This document shows, in pieces, positions 12,258 to 18,820 of a stretch of 25,533 nucleotides of DNA. Below the pieces are notes generated by a model. It was not told where the DNA came from. It saw only the letters and a program-made list of their open reading frames with translations, and ran no database searches. Made by a program: the position numbers and the translations under genes. Origin of the DNA: a virus; IMG/VR virus record IMGVR_UViG_3300037069_001810, positions 1-25,533 of that record. One strand, given 5' to 3'. Position 1 is the stretch's first letter; every line of letters begins with the position of its first letter.

Positions 12258-12452
12258 ATGAGCGACAAGGCGCTTTGCCCCGTGGACCTCGAGGAGCCTG
12301 CCGAGGATCAATGGGAACGCGATGAGGAGCTGGCGTGCGAAGTGGCGTTGTCCTACGGCCGACGTTTCTACGCCCGCGAGCGTGCTGGCGGGGGCGATCT
12401 TGTACGCATGTACGGTCAGGGTCCCGTTCGGGGTGACTCCAATGCCCGCTGA
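12258..12452 (+). CDS. Hypothetical acidic protein, 64 aa
   Basis: ATG 12258 follows AAAGGA at proper spacing. An in-frame GTG at 12225 overlapping the methyltransferase stop is the alternative start. The protein opens M-S-D-K-A-L-C-P-V-D-L-E-E-P, continues with an acidic helix, and ends with a basic G-rich tail. The family is not recognised. Confidence 0.5.
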   Translation: MSDKALCPVDLEEPAEDQWERDEELACEVALSYGRRFYARERAGGGDLVRMYGQGPVRGDSNAR

Positions 12453-12906
12453 CGAACGCGAGTGGACGATCCACACGGACTGGGACGTAAGCGGTCCGGA
12501 CCTGACGTACGCCGAGCAGGAGGATTGCGGCGTCGTCGTCGTCCCGAAGGCCCGTCTTGCTGAGGCCGAGGCCCGACGCGATCAAGCAGTCCAGCAGGCC
12601 AAAGAGTGGGGTAAGGCTGTTGAGTACGCCGACGCCCGCCTAGCCCGAACCAAGGAGTATCAGGAGCGGGCTATCGAGATGGCGGCGGACATGGAGTTGC
12701 GTGCGCACACTGCCGAGGCCCGCACCGAGAAGCTACGAGAGGCGCTGCAACGGATTGTCGAGATGGAGGCCGAGAACAACCGGGCCGCGGAGGAGGACGA
12801 CAGTTGGGACAACGGCCCGGAATGGTTCCAGGGCCTCGCGGTCGCTCATGGAATGTGCGCCCGGGTTGCCCGTGCGGCTCTCGACGCTACCGGAGACGAG
12901 ACGTGA
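12442..12906 (+). CDS. Coiled-coil protein, 154 aa
   Basis: I chose ATG 12442, which overlaps the previous gene by 11 nt; an upstream extension reads as unlike protein. After a short acidic start (W-T-I-H-T-D-W-D-V), nearly all of residues 35-125 is a charged helix with Ala/Glu/Arg heptads (L-A-E-A-E-A-R-R-D-Q-A-V-Q-Q-A-K-E-W, then A-E-A-R-T-E-K-L-R-E-A-L-Q-R-I-V). The C-terminus contains W-D-N-G-P-E-W-F-Q-G-L-A. It is probably an elongated dimer or scaffold-like accessory of unknown role. Confidence 0.6.
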   Translation: MPADEREWTIHTDWDVSGPDLTYAEQEDCGVVVVPKARLAEAEARRDQAVQQAKEWGKAVEYADARLARTKEYQERAIEMAADMELRAHTAEARTEKLREALQRIVEMEAENNRAAEEDDSWDNGPEWFQGLAVAHGMCARVARAALDATGDET

Positions 12907-13016
12907 CGGCCTGAGAAACAGGAAACGGGCCGCGCTAACGACCCGTATTCCCGACATAGAGACGCTCTCCAACGCTCCACCCCGCAAGCTACGACCCCGA
13001 CCGGACGGAGCAGACT

Positions 13017-13490
13017 GTGAGCGACCTGAACTTTCTAGAAGCTGATGTGTTGCGTCGTCTCGAGATGCTCGCGGAGGGCGGCACATCCACCCTGGACCCG
13101 AACCGTGTGCATCAGAGCTCCTCAGACTCCAAACCGCCAGCGGGCGTGGAAGCCGTTCTGGGCGAGTCTGTGAGCTTGTGGGTGTACCACCAGGGGAAAC
13201 TCCTCGCGGCGGCTGAGAAGGCCACGCATGTGCGTCTGAGGGCTATCGCTGAGGCTGAACGTGACCTGGAGTTCAGCTTGAAGCGTCCGCCGGCGTATAT
13301 CAGCCCCGACAGCGAGCAAAACTCGAAGGATCGGGACGAGGCGATCCTACGCCACACCGGCAGGAGGCCTGAGGAGGTCGCTGTGTGGGAGAACTGTTCC
13401 TGCAGCTACGTACGGAAGATCAGGAAGCGGGCGCACCGGGATCAGACTTGGGGCGGCAGCCTTGAGGGCTTCGAGACTGAGGCGGCTTGA
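13017..13490 (+). CDS. HTH regulator, 157 aa
   Basis: It starts at GTG 13017 with no clear ribosome site. The N-terminal region is D-V-L-R-R-L-E-M-L-A-E-G-G-T-S-T. A helical middle follows (K-L-L-A-A-A-E-K-A-T-H-V-R-L-R-A-I-A-E-A). The C-terminal part P-E-E-V-A-V-W-E-N-C-S-C-S-Y-V-R-K-I-R-K-R (118-138) looks like a helix-turn-helix. It precedes the shift into late genes, so a late regulator or small-terminase-like protein is possible, but not shown. Confidence 0.6.
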   Translation: MSDLNFLEADVLRRLEMLAEGGTSTLDPNRVHQSSSDSKPPAGVEAVLGESVSLWVYHQGKLLAAAEKATHVRLRAIAEAERDLEFSLKRPPAYISPDSEQNSKDRDEAILRHTGRRPEEVAVWENCSCSYVRKIRKRAHRDQTWGGSLEGFETEAA

Positions 13491-13515
13491 CAACCGTGCG
13501 CACATCCGGTAACAA
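13487..13515 (+). promoter_or_regulatory. Candidate promoter before the 72-aa gene
   Basis: A perfect TTGACA (13487-13492) overlaps the upstream stop codon. TAACAA lies 17 bp downstream (13510-13515), and TAGCGT at 13521-13526 is a second -10-like hexamer 8 nt before ATG 13535. The -10 is uncertain. Confidence 0.4.
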
Positions 13516-13534
13516 CCCAATAGCGTTGCTCTAG

Positions 13535-13753
13535 ATGGCTACGGCATCCGAAGCCCGCAACGCACGCAAGCATCTCCGTAGGCACTCTCGCCGCATCCAA
13601 ACTCTCATCGAACGCTCGATGAGCCAGGTGTGTGACGGTGATCTCCGGATGGTGGATCGTGAGACCGCCGAGCAACGACTCCTACTCCTGTTCCGTGAGC
13701 AGCAAGTGACGGCAGAGCAGCTCGAGCGCGTAGAGACAGCACTAGAGCGCTAG
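13535..13753 (+). CDS. Small helical protein, 72 aa
   Basis: ATG 13535 has no Shine-Dalgarno sequence but lies near a promoter-like sequence, so a short or absent leader is possible. The protein is basic at the start (A-R-N-A-R-K-H-L-R-R-H-S-R-R-I) and then a helical bundle (T-A-E-Q-R-L-L-L-L-F-R-E-Q-Q-V, Q-L-E-R-V-E-T-A-L). The Arg-rich N-terminus suggests nucleic-acid binding. The family is unknown. Confidence 0.55.
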   Translation: MATASEARNARKHLRRHSRRIQTLIERSMSQVCDGDLRMVDRETAEQRLLLLFREQQVTAEQLERVETALER

Positions 13754-13771
13754 CCCGAAACACCGCAAATC

Positions 13772-13787
13772 AAGGGTTTCCGCCCTT
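13772..13787 (+). terminator. Weak hairpin, possible terminator
   Basis: AAGGG (13772-13776) pairs with CCCTT (13783-13787) around a 6-nt loop in the short spacer after the 72-aa gene. No T-run follows, so termination is doubtful. Confidence 0.25.
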
Positions 13788-13832
13788 ACCGATCCTTCAG
13801 ACCGTCCAGTCCGGACCCGTTAGGAGCCGATT

Positions 13833-14072
13833 ATGGGCCCGCTTTCTGAGCGTAACCCTCCAGGACCATGGCACTGGACCGACACACGCTGCGAATCCTG
13901 CAACCACTGGTTCCCCGTAGCAGCCGAGCGGCCCCTCAAACACCCCATCTGCAGCGAATGCCAGGAAACCCTCGACGTCATAGTCGCCACCCGTACCAGC
14001 GCCCACCACCAGCACACCACAACCGGAGACACCTTCGGCGGACTAGGCACCAGCCAAGAACCCGCCACATGA
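13833..14072 (+). CDS. Zinc-ribbon protein, 79 aa
   Basis: AGGAG lies 6 nt before ATG 13833. C-E-S-C (20-23) and C-S-E-C (40-43), about 17 residues apart, form a four-Cys zinc site. The rest is His/Thr-rich (H-H-Q-H-T-T-T-G-D-T) and probably flexible. The base composition of this gene and the next is C-rich on the plus strand, unlike the neighbours. The function is unknown. Confidence 0.6.
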   Translation: MGPLSERNPPGPWHWTDTRCESCNHWFPVAAERPLKHPICSECQETLDVIVATRTSAHHQHTTTGDTFGGLGTSQEPAT

Positions 14073-14326
14073 GCGACCAAACAATCGGCGAACGCCTCGA
14101 CGACTGGATATGGCACCGCAGGTACGGCCGCGCCTACCTGCTCTGGCATTACTGGCGCAGACCCGCCAAAGGCCTCGAACAATGGCGCGTAGGCAGAGCC
14201 AACACCAGACGCCGACAAGCCCTTACCGCCCACTGGCAGCACGCTAACGACGAGATGGTCTACCGCCTCAAGCAGCAGAACGCTAGAGACCACACCAACC
14301 ACACCACAACACCCAACCAGCCCTAG
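14069..14326 (+). CDS. Basic helical protein, 85 aa
   Basis: It starts at ATG 14069 with ATGA overlap. The protein is Trp/Arg-rich and helical: L-D-D-W-I-W-H-R-R-Y-G-R-A-Y-L-L-W-H-Y-W, then W-R-V-G-R-A-N-T-R-R-R-Q-A. The tail is Thr/Asn/Pro-rich. It may bind nucleic acid or membranes. No family is recognised. Confidence 0.55.
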   Translation: MSDQTIGERLDDWIWHRRYGRAYLLWHYWRRPAKGLEQWRVGRANTRRRQALTAHWQHANDEMVYRLKQQNARDHTNHTTTPNQP

Positions 14327-14620
14327 CGCTCAACACACGGTCAACGGGCAGCTCGTGGCCTGTGTTTCTGAGCGTAGCTAGTGTGCGGGATTGGCTAAAA
14401 CGCCTGCATATCACCGTGTTTGCTGACGTGTGTGCTGCTGAGCCACCCTCCTGACATGGCGGAACACCCCGCCGGTGTTGACCATCCAGGGCGGCCTGGG
14501 CCGGCCAGAAGCCGCGACAATGCGCAAGCGAAAACGTTGGCATTGGCATGGGGGTAGCGTTCGCAAACGGCGATGAGCGCTCCCATTTGAGTAGGACCCA
14601 CTGGGATTTGCAGGTTCTCG

Positions 14621-14640
14621 CGGACTTACGTAAGTGTCCG
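14621..14640. promoter_or_regulatory. Palindromic operator candidate
   Basis: ACTTACGTAAGT (14624-14635) is a perfect 12-bp palindrome. Flanking GGAC and GTCC extend the symmetry with one extra base. It lies about 28 bp upstream of a ribbon-helix-helix gene, where an autoregulatory operator would be expected. Confidence 0.55.
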
Positions 14641-14650
14641 TAGGTGGTGG

Positions 14651-14656
14651 TAGGGT
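14651..14656 (+). promoter_or_regulatory. Candidate -10 (TAGGGT), leaderless arrangement
   Basis: TAGGGT fits TANNNT and ends 6 nt before ATG 14663, the same spacing as TATACT before the HNH gene at 195. No Shine-Dalgarno sequence is obvious, and the -35 position falls inside the palindrome. Confidence 0.35.
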
Positions 14657-14662
14657 TATGGC

Positions 14663-14932
14663 ATGAGGCGTAAGGTGACTCTGAGCCTGGATGAGCGCTT
14701 CATCGAAGCGATGGATGGTGCGCGGGGGATGGTGCCGAGGAGCCGGTGGATCGAAACGCCGTGGAGTCCGATCACGGCTGCGGGTGTTGAGGCGCGGGGC
14801 GAGGAGGCTCATGCGATGATCCGGGCCGTCGAACGGGTGCGGAGTCCCAGGCCTGCTGAGGTTTTTGATCCGCCTCGCGAGATTTCGCGTCATCGCCCGA
14901 CTTGCAAGTGCCCGGTCTGTAAGCCGGCGTAG
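14663..14932 (+). CDS. Ribbon-helix-helix protein with Cys-rich tail
   Basis: This is an 89-residue protein. K-V-T-L-S-L-D-E-R-F-I-E-A-M-D-G-A-R-G (4-22) and P-R-S-R-W-I-E (25-31) match ribbon-helix-helix DNA-binding domains, as in antitoxins. A helical extension follows, and the tail C-K-C-P-V-C (82-87) may bind zinc. No toxin gene adjoins it, so it is more likely a phage regulator that binds the palindrome at its own promoter. Fusion of an RHH domain to a Cys knuckle is uncommon. Confidence 0.7.
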   Translation: MRRKVTLSLDERFIEAMDGARGMVPRSRWIETPWSPITAAGVEARGEEAHAMIRAVERVRSPRPAEVFDPPREISRHRPTCKCPVCKPA

Positions 14933-14942
14933 GTTTTAGCTT

Positions 14943-15000
14943 CGGGGGTATGGCCCCGTTGAGCTCGCCGTGTGGCGGCTGAGGTCCCGTCCTTGGCGGG
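14943..15000 (+). ncRNA. Cluster of small hairpins downstream of the RHH gene
   Basis: Three hairpins follow one another. CGGGG (14943-14947) pairs with CCCCG (14954-14958). AGC-CGCC (14962-14969, with one bulged T) pairs with GGCG-GCT (14974-14980). CCCG (14986-14989) pairs with CGGG (14997-15000). A terminator follows at once. The array could be a structured 3' UTR, a small RNA or a regulatory leader for the genes to the right. No known riboswitch or tRNA pattern is recognised. Confidence 0.4.
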
Positions 15001-15006
15001 CGGTGC

Positions 15007-15049
15007 GCGGCAGGTTCGCCCTTCATTGTGGCCTGCCGCCTTTTCTTCT
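15007..15049 (+). terminator. Rho-independent terminator
   Basis: GCGGCAGG (15007-15014) pairs perfectly with CCTGCCGC (15032-15039) around a 17-nt loop. The T-rich CTTTTCTTCT follows (15040-15049). It would end transcription of the RHH unit before the late region. Confidence 0.7.
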
Positions 15050-15069
15050 ACCCGAACCTGGAGGTTGTG

Positions 15070-15135
15070 ATGCTTGTGACGGTTCTTGTTGTGCTCGCGA
15101 TCATTTGCTGCATCGTGTTTCTAGTGAGGCGTTAG
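15070..15135 (+). CDS. Tiny membrane protein, 21 aa
   Basis: A GGAGG site (15060-15064) lies 5 nt before ATG 15070. The product is one hydrophobic helix, M-L-V-T-V-L-V-V-L-A-I-I-C-C-I-V-F-L followed by V-R-R, with the positive end anchoring the cytoplasmic side. The good ribosome site and clean helix support it as real. Very small membrane proteins of this kind are common at the head of actinophage late regions. The function is unknown; holin-like or envelope-modulating roles are possible. Confidence 0.6.
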   Translation: MLVTVLVVLAIICCIVFLVRR

Positions 15136-15261
15136 GTGCGGCGGAATGATGGGCGTGGGGTGGGGGAGCCCGTGAGCCTCGTGTGGCTGCGGTCGCTGCC
15201 GGCCGTGGACCGGGTGCGGATGGAGGGGTCTTGGATGGTCCGCTTTTACGGGGTGTCTTGA
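15136..15261 (+). CDS. Possible small protein, 41 aa
   Basis: GTG 15136 starts right after the preceding stop and the frame ends at TGA 15259-15261, sharing one base with the next ATG. A shorter version could start at GTG 15172 behind GGGGGAG. The sequence W-L-R-S-L-P-A-V-D-R-V-R-M-E-G-S-W-M-V-R-F-Y is protein-like. Packing between two coupled genes is the main support. Confidence 0.35.
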   Translation: MRRNDGRGVGEPVSLVWLRSLPAVDRVRMEGSWMVRFYGVS

Positions 15262-15638
15262 TGGCTGCTCTGGGCTCGAGCAGCACCAGGACGGCTGGGG
15301 CGCCTGCTCAGGCCAAACCTTCGCCTGCCCCGGTCCGTCAGCAGGCGGCGGCAAAAGTGACGCCGGCGTATTCGGCCCCTTCGCCGCGGGCTGAATCGCA
15401 GAACCGGTCTTTCGGCCCGAGGCCGGATCGCACGACCGCTAACTCGGGTCCGCAGCCGAAACCGCTCAGCCCGGAAACCTATGACCGTTTGGAAGGCATC
15501 AAACATGTGTGGGGTTCGGGTCAGGGCGCGGGCGGAAACAAGGTCAGGCTCCCTAACGGCGTGGAAGGGGCGGTTGGTCAACGGTCGCGCACCGTCTACA
15601 AACGTGTCGCGTCGGACAACAGGCCCGTATCGACCTGA
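15261..15638 (+). CDS. Low-complexity late-region protein, 125 aa
   Basis: It starts at ATG 15261. The first 75 residues are Ala/Pro/Ser/Gln-rich and probably disordered (A-P-A-Q-A-K-P-S-P-A-P-V-R-Q-Q). The C-terminal 50 residues look folded: L-S-P-E-T-Y-D-R-L-E-G-I, then G-A-G-G-N-K-V-R-L-P-N-G-V-E and R-T-V-Y-K-R-V. It shares a base with the next gene's start. The family is unknown; it is probably a virion or assembly accessory, given its place. Confidence 0.55.
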   Translation: MAALGSSSTRTAGAPAQAKPSPAPVRQQAAAKVTPAYSAPSPRAESQNRSFGPRPDRTTANSGPQPKPLSPETYDRLEGIKHVWGSGQGAGGNKVRLPNGVEGAVGQRSRTVYKRVASDNRPVST

Positions 15639-15958
15639 TGCCCCTCGTCAGCGAAGCCCAGCGGAAGTTCATGTGGGCTAAGCACCCGGAGATCGCGAAA
15701 CGCTGGGAGGCGATGACCCCGAAAACGGACAGTCTTCCTCAGCGTTCGGCCGGCCAGGACCAGGAACACACCGAAGGCGACGACTACAAGCATCTGACGC
15801 CGAGCAGTTACGCGAGGTTCCCGGGGTCGCTGTCTGAGCGTCAAGCGACCGAAGAATCTGGTGTGCAGGCGGAACCGCAGTCGTTTGGAGCGAAGAGCAC
15901 TCATAAGGGCCTTCGTGCCCGTGATGTCGCGGCAGCCCGCGTCAAGAAAGGCAGGTAG
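15638..15958 (+). CDS. Small phage protein with SEAQRKFMWAKHPEIAKRW motif
   Basis: The 106-residue protein opens with S-E-A-Q-R-K-F-M-W-A and H-P-E-I-A-K-R-W. This motif is seen at the start of many small tailed-phage proteins of unknown function, usually written SxAQRRFMxA..P..A.xW. The rest is charged and flexible, with Y-A-R-F-P-G-S-L-S-E-R and a basic end. It is often found in structural modules near packaging genes, as here. Confidence 0.65.
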   Translation: MPLVSEAQRKFMWAKHPEIAKRWEAMTPKTDSLPQRSAGQDQEHTEGDDYKHLTPSSYARFPGSLSERQATEESGVQAEPQSFGAKSTHKGLRARDVAAARVKKGR

Positions 15959-15963
15959 GTCCG

Positions 15964-16338
15964 ATGGCGAAAGAAAACTGGACGGTGTTCTATGGGCAGC
16001 AGCGTGCTGGTTCTCAGAAACCCGTGACGGGCTGGGCGGAAAAAGCGATGAAGGTCGCGAAAATCGGTTCGGGCTCGACGCTCGAAAAAAACGAACCGGC
16101 GATCATGGCCGAACCCGGCAAAGTGGTCACGGCGGTCCCGCAGGAGTGCTATTTCGTGAGCGTGGTCGCGGAATCCGCTGAAGAAGCGTGCCTGGTGGTG
16201 GACAAGTTCTTGTCGCAGGGTGGTGCTAACGCGACTGCTGGTGGTGGCGGGCCGAGCATCAAAGGGCCGGCTGTGAACAGTGGTGGTAAAGCGTTCGCGG
16301 CGCTGTCGTCGAACCTCACGGAAGTCGGGGTGCTCTGA
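15964..16338 (+). CDS. Tandem small late protein 1, 124 aa
   Basis: First of three adjacent proteins of similar build. It opens M-A-K-E-N-W-T-V-F-Y-G, has a beta-like middle, then E-C-Y-F-V-S-V-V-A-E-S-A-E-E-A-C-L-V-V-D-K-F, and a Gly-rich tail (A-T-A-G-G-G-G-P-S). The V-x-A-E-S-x-E-E-A helix recurs in the next two proteins. Lys and Glu codons are mainly AAA and GAA, unlike the terminase downstream. It is probably a virion or head-assembly protein; the family is unknown. Confidence 0.6.
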   Translation: MAKENWTVFYGQQRAGSQKPVTGWAEKAMKVAKIGSGSTLEKNEPAIMAEPGKVVTAVPQECYFVSVVAESAEEACLVVDKFLSQGGANATAGGGGPSIKGPAVNSGGKAFAALSSNLTEVGVL

Positions 16339-16625
16339 TGGCGAAGACGAAGTGGTGGGCGCTCTGGGACATCCAGGCTGCCGGGGTCTACAACTCGGTC
16401 AAAGCCGGCACGAAATTCAAAAAAGGCGAAACGCTGCCGACCGAAGAAATCGCTGAAACGGGCGGGTTGTGGAAGGACGGCCCGGTGTACACGTGCAAGC
16501 TGGCTCAGGTCGAAGCGGAATCCGAAGAAGAAGCGATCATCGTCGCCGGCGAAGCGTACGGCTCCCGGGGTGGTGTGGGGGCGGTCCCGCACGCCGAAAA
16601 AGAACTCAAATTCTTCAAGGCGTAG
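16338..16625 (+). CDS. Tandem small late protein 2, 95 aa
   Basis: The start shares one base with the previous stop. M-A-K-T-K-W-W-A-L-W mirrors the start of protein 1. Y-T-C-K-L-A-Q-V-E-A-E-S-E-E-E-A-I-I-V-A-G-E-A-Y mirrors its V-A-E-S-x-E-E-A helix. A Gly-rich turn and a basic end follow. The repeated layout suggests tandem duplication and divergence. The function is unknown. Confidence 0.6.
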   Translation: MAKTKWWALWDIQAAGVYNSVKAGTKFKKGETLPTEEIAETGGLWKDGPVYTCKLAQVEAESEEEAIIVAGEAYGSRGGVGAVPHAEKELKFFKA

Positions 16626-16627
16626 CC

Positions 16628-16897
16628 GTGGCTGTCTACTTCGCCATCTTCAACCGTCAGCGTGCGCAGGCGCACTCCCCGGCGACGAACACCAAGGAAG
16701 AAGTCAAATTCGAAAACGTCAAGATCCTGCCTTCGCAGGGCACCGAACCGATAGGCAGGGGCGGACTGGAAGCCGCGAAAGTGGTGCGGCTTGAAGCGAA
16801 CTCGATCGCGGAAGCGCAGATGGGCGTCCGCCATTTCTACGGCGGCACGGCGGACACTCCGGTGATCGTGACGGAAGCCCAGTTCAAAGAAGCCTGA
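16628..16897 (+). CDS. Tandem small late protein 3, 89 aa
   Basis: It starts at GTG 16628, three bases after the previous stop codon ends. It opens with A-V-Y-F-A-I-F-N-R-Q-R. The segment V-V-R-L-E-A-N-S-I-A-E-A-Q-M-G-V-R-H-F-Y-G-G aligns with the V-x-A-x-S-x-x-E-A helix of the two proteins before it. It ends T-E-A-Q-F-K-E-A. It lies immediately before the terminase, where a small terminase subunit is often found, but no HTH is seen. Confidence 0.6.
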   Translation: MAVYFAIFNRQRAQAHSPATNTKEEVKFENVKILPSQGTEPIGRGGLEAAKVVRLEANSIAEAQMGVRHFYGGTADTPVIVTEAQFKEA

Positions 16898-16900
16898 CCC

Positions 16901-18418
16901 GTGCTGAAGATCGACCCGGCAGCGATCGAGCGTCTGCCGCCCGGGGAGCAAGCAGAAGCCCGCTCGATCCTCGCCGCCTATGAGGAGACGCTCAAGGCAA
17001 ACCCGCTCCTCGGCTACCAGCCGCACCCCAAGCAGCAGGAGTTCCACTCCTCCCACGAGCAGCTCAAGTGCTTCCTCGGCGGGAACAGATCCGGGAAGAC
17101 AACCGCCGGTGTTCTGGACGATCTGATCCAGTCGGTGGACCGCGAGTGTCTCCCGGAGCACCTGGCGGCTTACAAGCGTTGGGAACCGCCGTTCTACTGC
17201 AGGATCATCGTCCCTGACTTCACGTCGACGCTCGAGGGCGTGATCTTCCAGAAGCTCCGGGAATGGGCCCCCAAGGACCAGTTGGCGGGCGGACGGTTCG
17301 ATAAGGCGTACGACAAGACCCGGCGGAAACTGCAGTTCGCGAACGGTTCGATGATGGACTTCCTGACCTTCGAGCAGGACCTGGACAAGTTCGGGGGCAC
17401 GGCGCTCCACAGGGTTCATTACGACGAGCAGCCCCCGGGAGCTATTCGTAGGGAGTCGATGATGCGCCTGATCGACTACGGCGGCGACGAGCTCTTCACC
17501 CTCACCCCCCTCACGGGGATGAGCACTTGGATGTTCGACGAGATCTGGGAAGCCCACCAGAAGGGCATCCTGACGGACTCCACGATCATCGTCGTGGACA
17601 TGGACGACAACCCTTACCTGGACAAGAAGACCAAGGCCAGGGCGCTCGCAGGGCTGTCGAAGGAGGAACGCGAAGCCCGCAAATCCGGGCGTTTCGTGTC
17701 GTTCGCGGGGATGATCTACGACGACTTCAAGCGCCACCTTCACGTCATCCCAGAGATCTCAGAGGTTCCGCAAGCAGCGAAGGTCTATGTCGGGATCGAC
17801 CCGGGCGTACGGCACATGGCCGGGGTCGTGTGGACGTACCTGACGCCCGAGGACACGATGGTCGTGTTCGACGAACTAGCGCTCCAGGGAGCGACCGTGA
17901 AGCAGGTTTGCGAAGCGATCAAGCTGACGAACCTGAAGTGGGGCAAACGCGGCGAGAAGGGCGCCACCGTGCCGCTCCCGGCCCACTGGTACGTCATCGA
18001 CCCCGCCGCCAGGAACGTTTCGCATCAGACGGGCCGTTCGGACCAGATGGAGTACTTGGATCACGGGTTCGCGACGATCCTCGGCCAGAACGCCGTCCCC
18101 GCCGGGATCAGCCGTGTGAGGGAGCGTTTGCAGGCCAACCGGCTGCTCGTGACCGCGAACTGCCAGACCCTGATCGACGAGTTCCGCCGCTACCGCTGGC
18201 AGACCGCGACACGCTCCGAGGCCGAACCGAAGGAAGCGCCCGTGAAGGCCGACGACCATCTCCTCGACGCTCTCCGGTACGTCGTGATGTCCCGGCCTTA
18301 CGCGAACCCTGAGACGCAGGAAGAAGACGCTCTGTCGCCGATCGAGAAACGGTTCCGTGAAGACGTGGCCGGCAAGACCTACCACCAGAAACCCGCATCC
18401 AACTGGCTCTACGCATGA
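16901..18418 (+). CDS. terL: Terminase large subunit
   Basis: The protein has 505 residues from GTG 16901. The packaging ATPase domain has Walker A G-G-N-R-S-G-K-T (60-67), Walker B R-V-H-Y-D-E-Q (171-177) with catalytic Glu176, and a coupling-type L-T-P-L-T-G segment near 201-206. The nuclease domain has V-G-I-D-P-G (297-302, Asp300), V-I-D-P-A-A (365-370, Asp367) and D-D-H-L-L-D-A-L-R-Y (451-460), an RNase-H-like metal site. It would cut concatemers and drive DNA into the prohead. Lys codons in its first part are almost all AAG, in contrast to the small virion genes on both sides. Confidence 0.93.
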   Translation: MLKIDPAAIERLPPGEQAEARSILAAYEETLKANPLLGYQPHPKQQEFHSSHEQLKCFLGGNRSGKTTAGVLDDLIQSVDRECLPEHLAAYKRWEPPFYCRIIVPDFTSTLEGVIFQKLREWAPKDQLAGGRFDKAYDKTRRKLQFANGSMMDFLTFEQDLDKFGGTALHRVHYDEQPPGAIRRESMMRLIDYGGDELFTLTPLTGMSTWMFDEIWEAHQKGILTDSTIIVVDMDDNPYLDKKTKARALAGLSKEEREARKSGRFVSFAGMIYDDFKRHLHVIPEISEVPQAAKVYVGIDPGVRHMAGVVWTYLTPEDTMVVFDELALQGATVKQVCEAIKLTNLKWGKRGEKGATVPLPAHWYVIDPAARNVSHQTGRSDQMEYLDHGFATILGQNAVPAGISRVRERLQANRLLVTANCQTLIDEFRRYRWQTATRSEAEPKEAPVKADDHLLDALRYVVMSRPYANPETQEEDALSPIEKRFREDVAGKTYHQKPASNWLYA

Positions 18419-18427
18419 AAGGCCCCA

Positions 18428-18820
18428 ATGGGAACCGTCCGTCTCGCTAACGAGATCCGTGAAACCTCGATGCCCGTCTACTGCTCGGCGTGCTTCAACC
18501 AGGCGAACATCCGCCACGTCGATTTCGACGCCGCATGCGATCGCGGCTACGCGAACGCGGAGGCAGTCGAAGTCTCCATGGACGAGCTCGTGCTGTGCGA
18601 GAACTGCGTCAAGAACGGCGCGGCGATCCTCGGGATCGAGGACTCCAAGCAGCTCAAAACAGAACTCGACGACGCCGAAATGGCCCTGAAGCGCGAGCGC
18701 AAGGAACGCGAGCAGGCGCAACGGTACGCCTCGACGCTCGAGGACGCGGTCCACCAGAAGGGCGTCAAGCTCGACCATCGCCAGAAGCCGCGTCAGCTTA
18801 GGGAGGTTCAGGATGCCTGA
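18428..18820 (+). CDS. Zinc-finger coiled-coil late protein, 130 aa
   Basis: It starts at ATG 18428; ATG 18470 is an internal alternative. C-S-A-C (19-22) and C-E-N-C (57-60) flank a V-D-F-D-A-A-C segment and form one zinc site. The C-terminal half is a charged coiled coil (L-K-T-E-L-D-D-A-E-M-A-L-K-R-E-R-K-E-R-E). Similar zinc-finger proteins lie beside terminase genes in other actinophages, where the role is unknown. A head or packaging accessory is a reasonable guess. Confidence 0.65.
   Translation: MGTVRLANEIRETSMPVYCSACFNQANIRHVDFDAACDRGYANAEAVEVSMDELVLCENCVKNGAAILGIEDSKQLKTELDDAEMALKRERKEREQAQRYASTLEDAVHQKGVKLDHRQKPRQLREVQDA

Larger units (their letters stand above)
14327..14662. other. 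336-bp intergenic region with hairpins and a palindrome
   Basis: I see no convincing gene on either strand; a minus-strand reading at 14395-14601 exists but lacks a start signal. The region holds a perfect 6-bp hairpin, AACACC/GGTGTT with a 5-nt loop (14463-14479), and GC-rich stretches. At the right end lies the palindrome ACTTACGTAAGT (14624-14635) before the next gene. Strand composition changes from C-rich before it to G-rich after it. It could be a regulatory junction or an origin-like region. Confidence 0.5.

Noticed and set aside
13820-14302. Minus-strand ORF of 160 codons
   Set aside because: It is the complement of two coupled plus-strand genes, one with a four-Cys zinc site and a good ribosome site; the valine-rich reading comes from C-rich codons opposite.
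14395-14601. Minus-strand ORF of 68 codons in the 336-bp spacer
   Set aside because: No start signal, no recognised pattern, and opposite in direction to all neighbours.
14933-15049. tRNA gene or known riboswitch in the hairpin cluster
   Set aside because: No cloverleaf, T-loop or CCA end can be built, and no riboswitch core is recognised.
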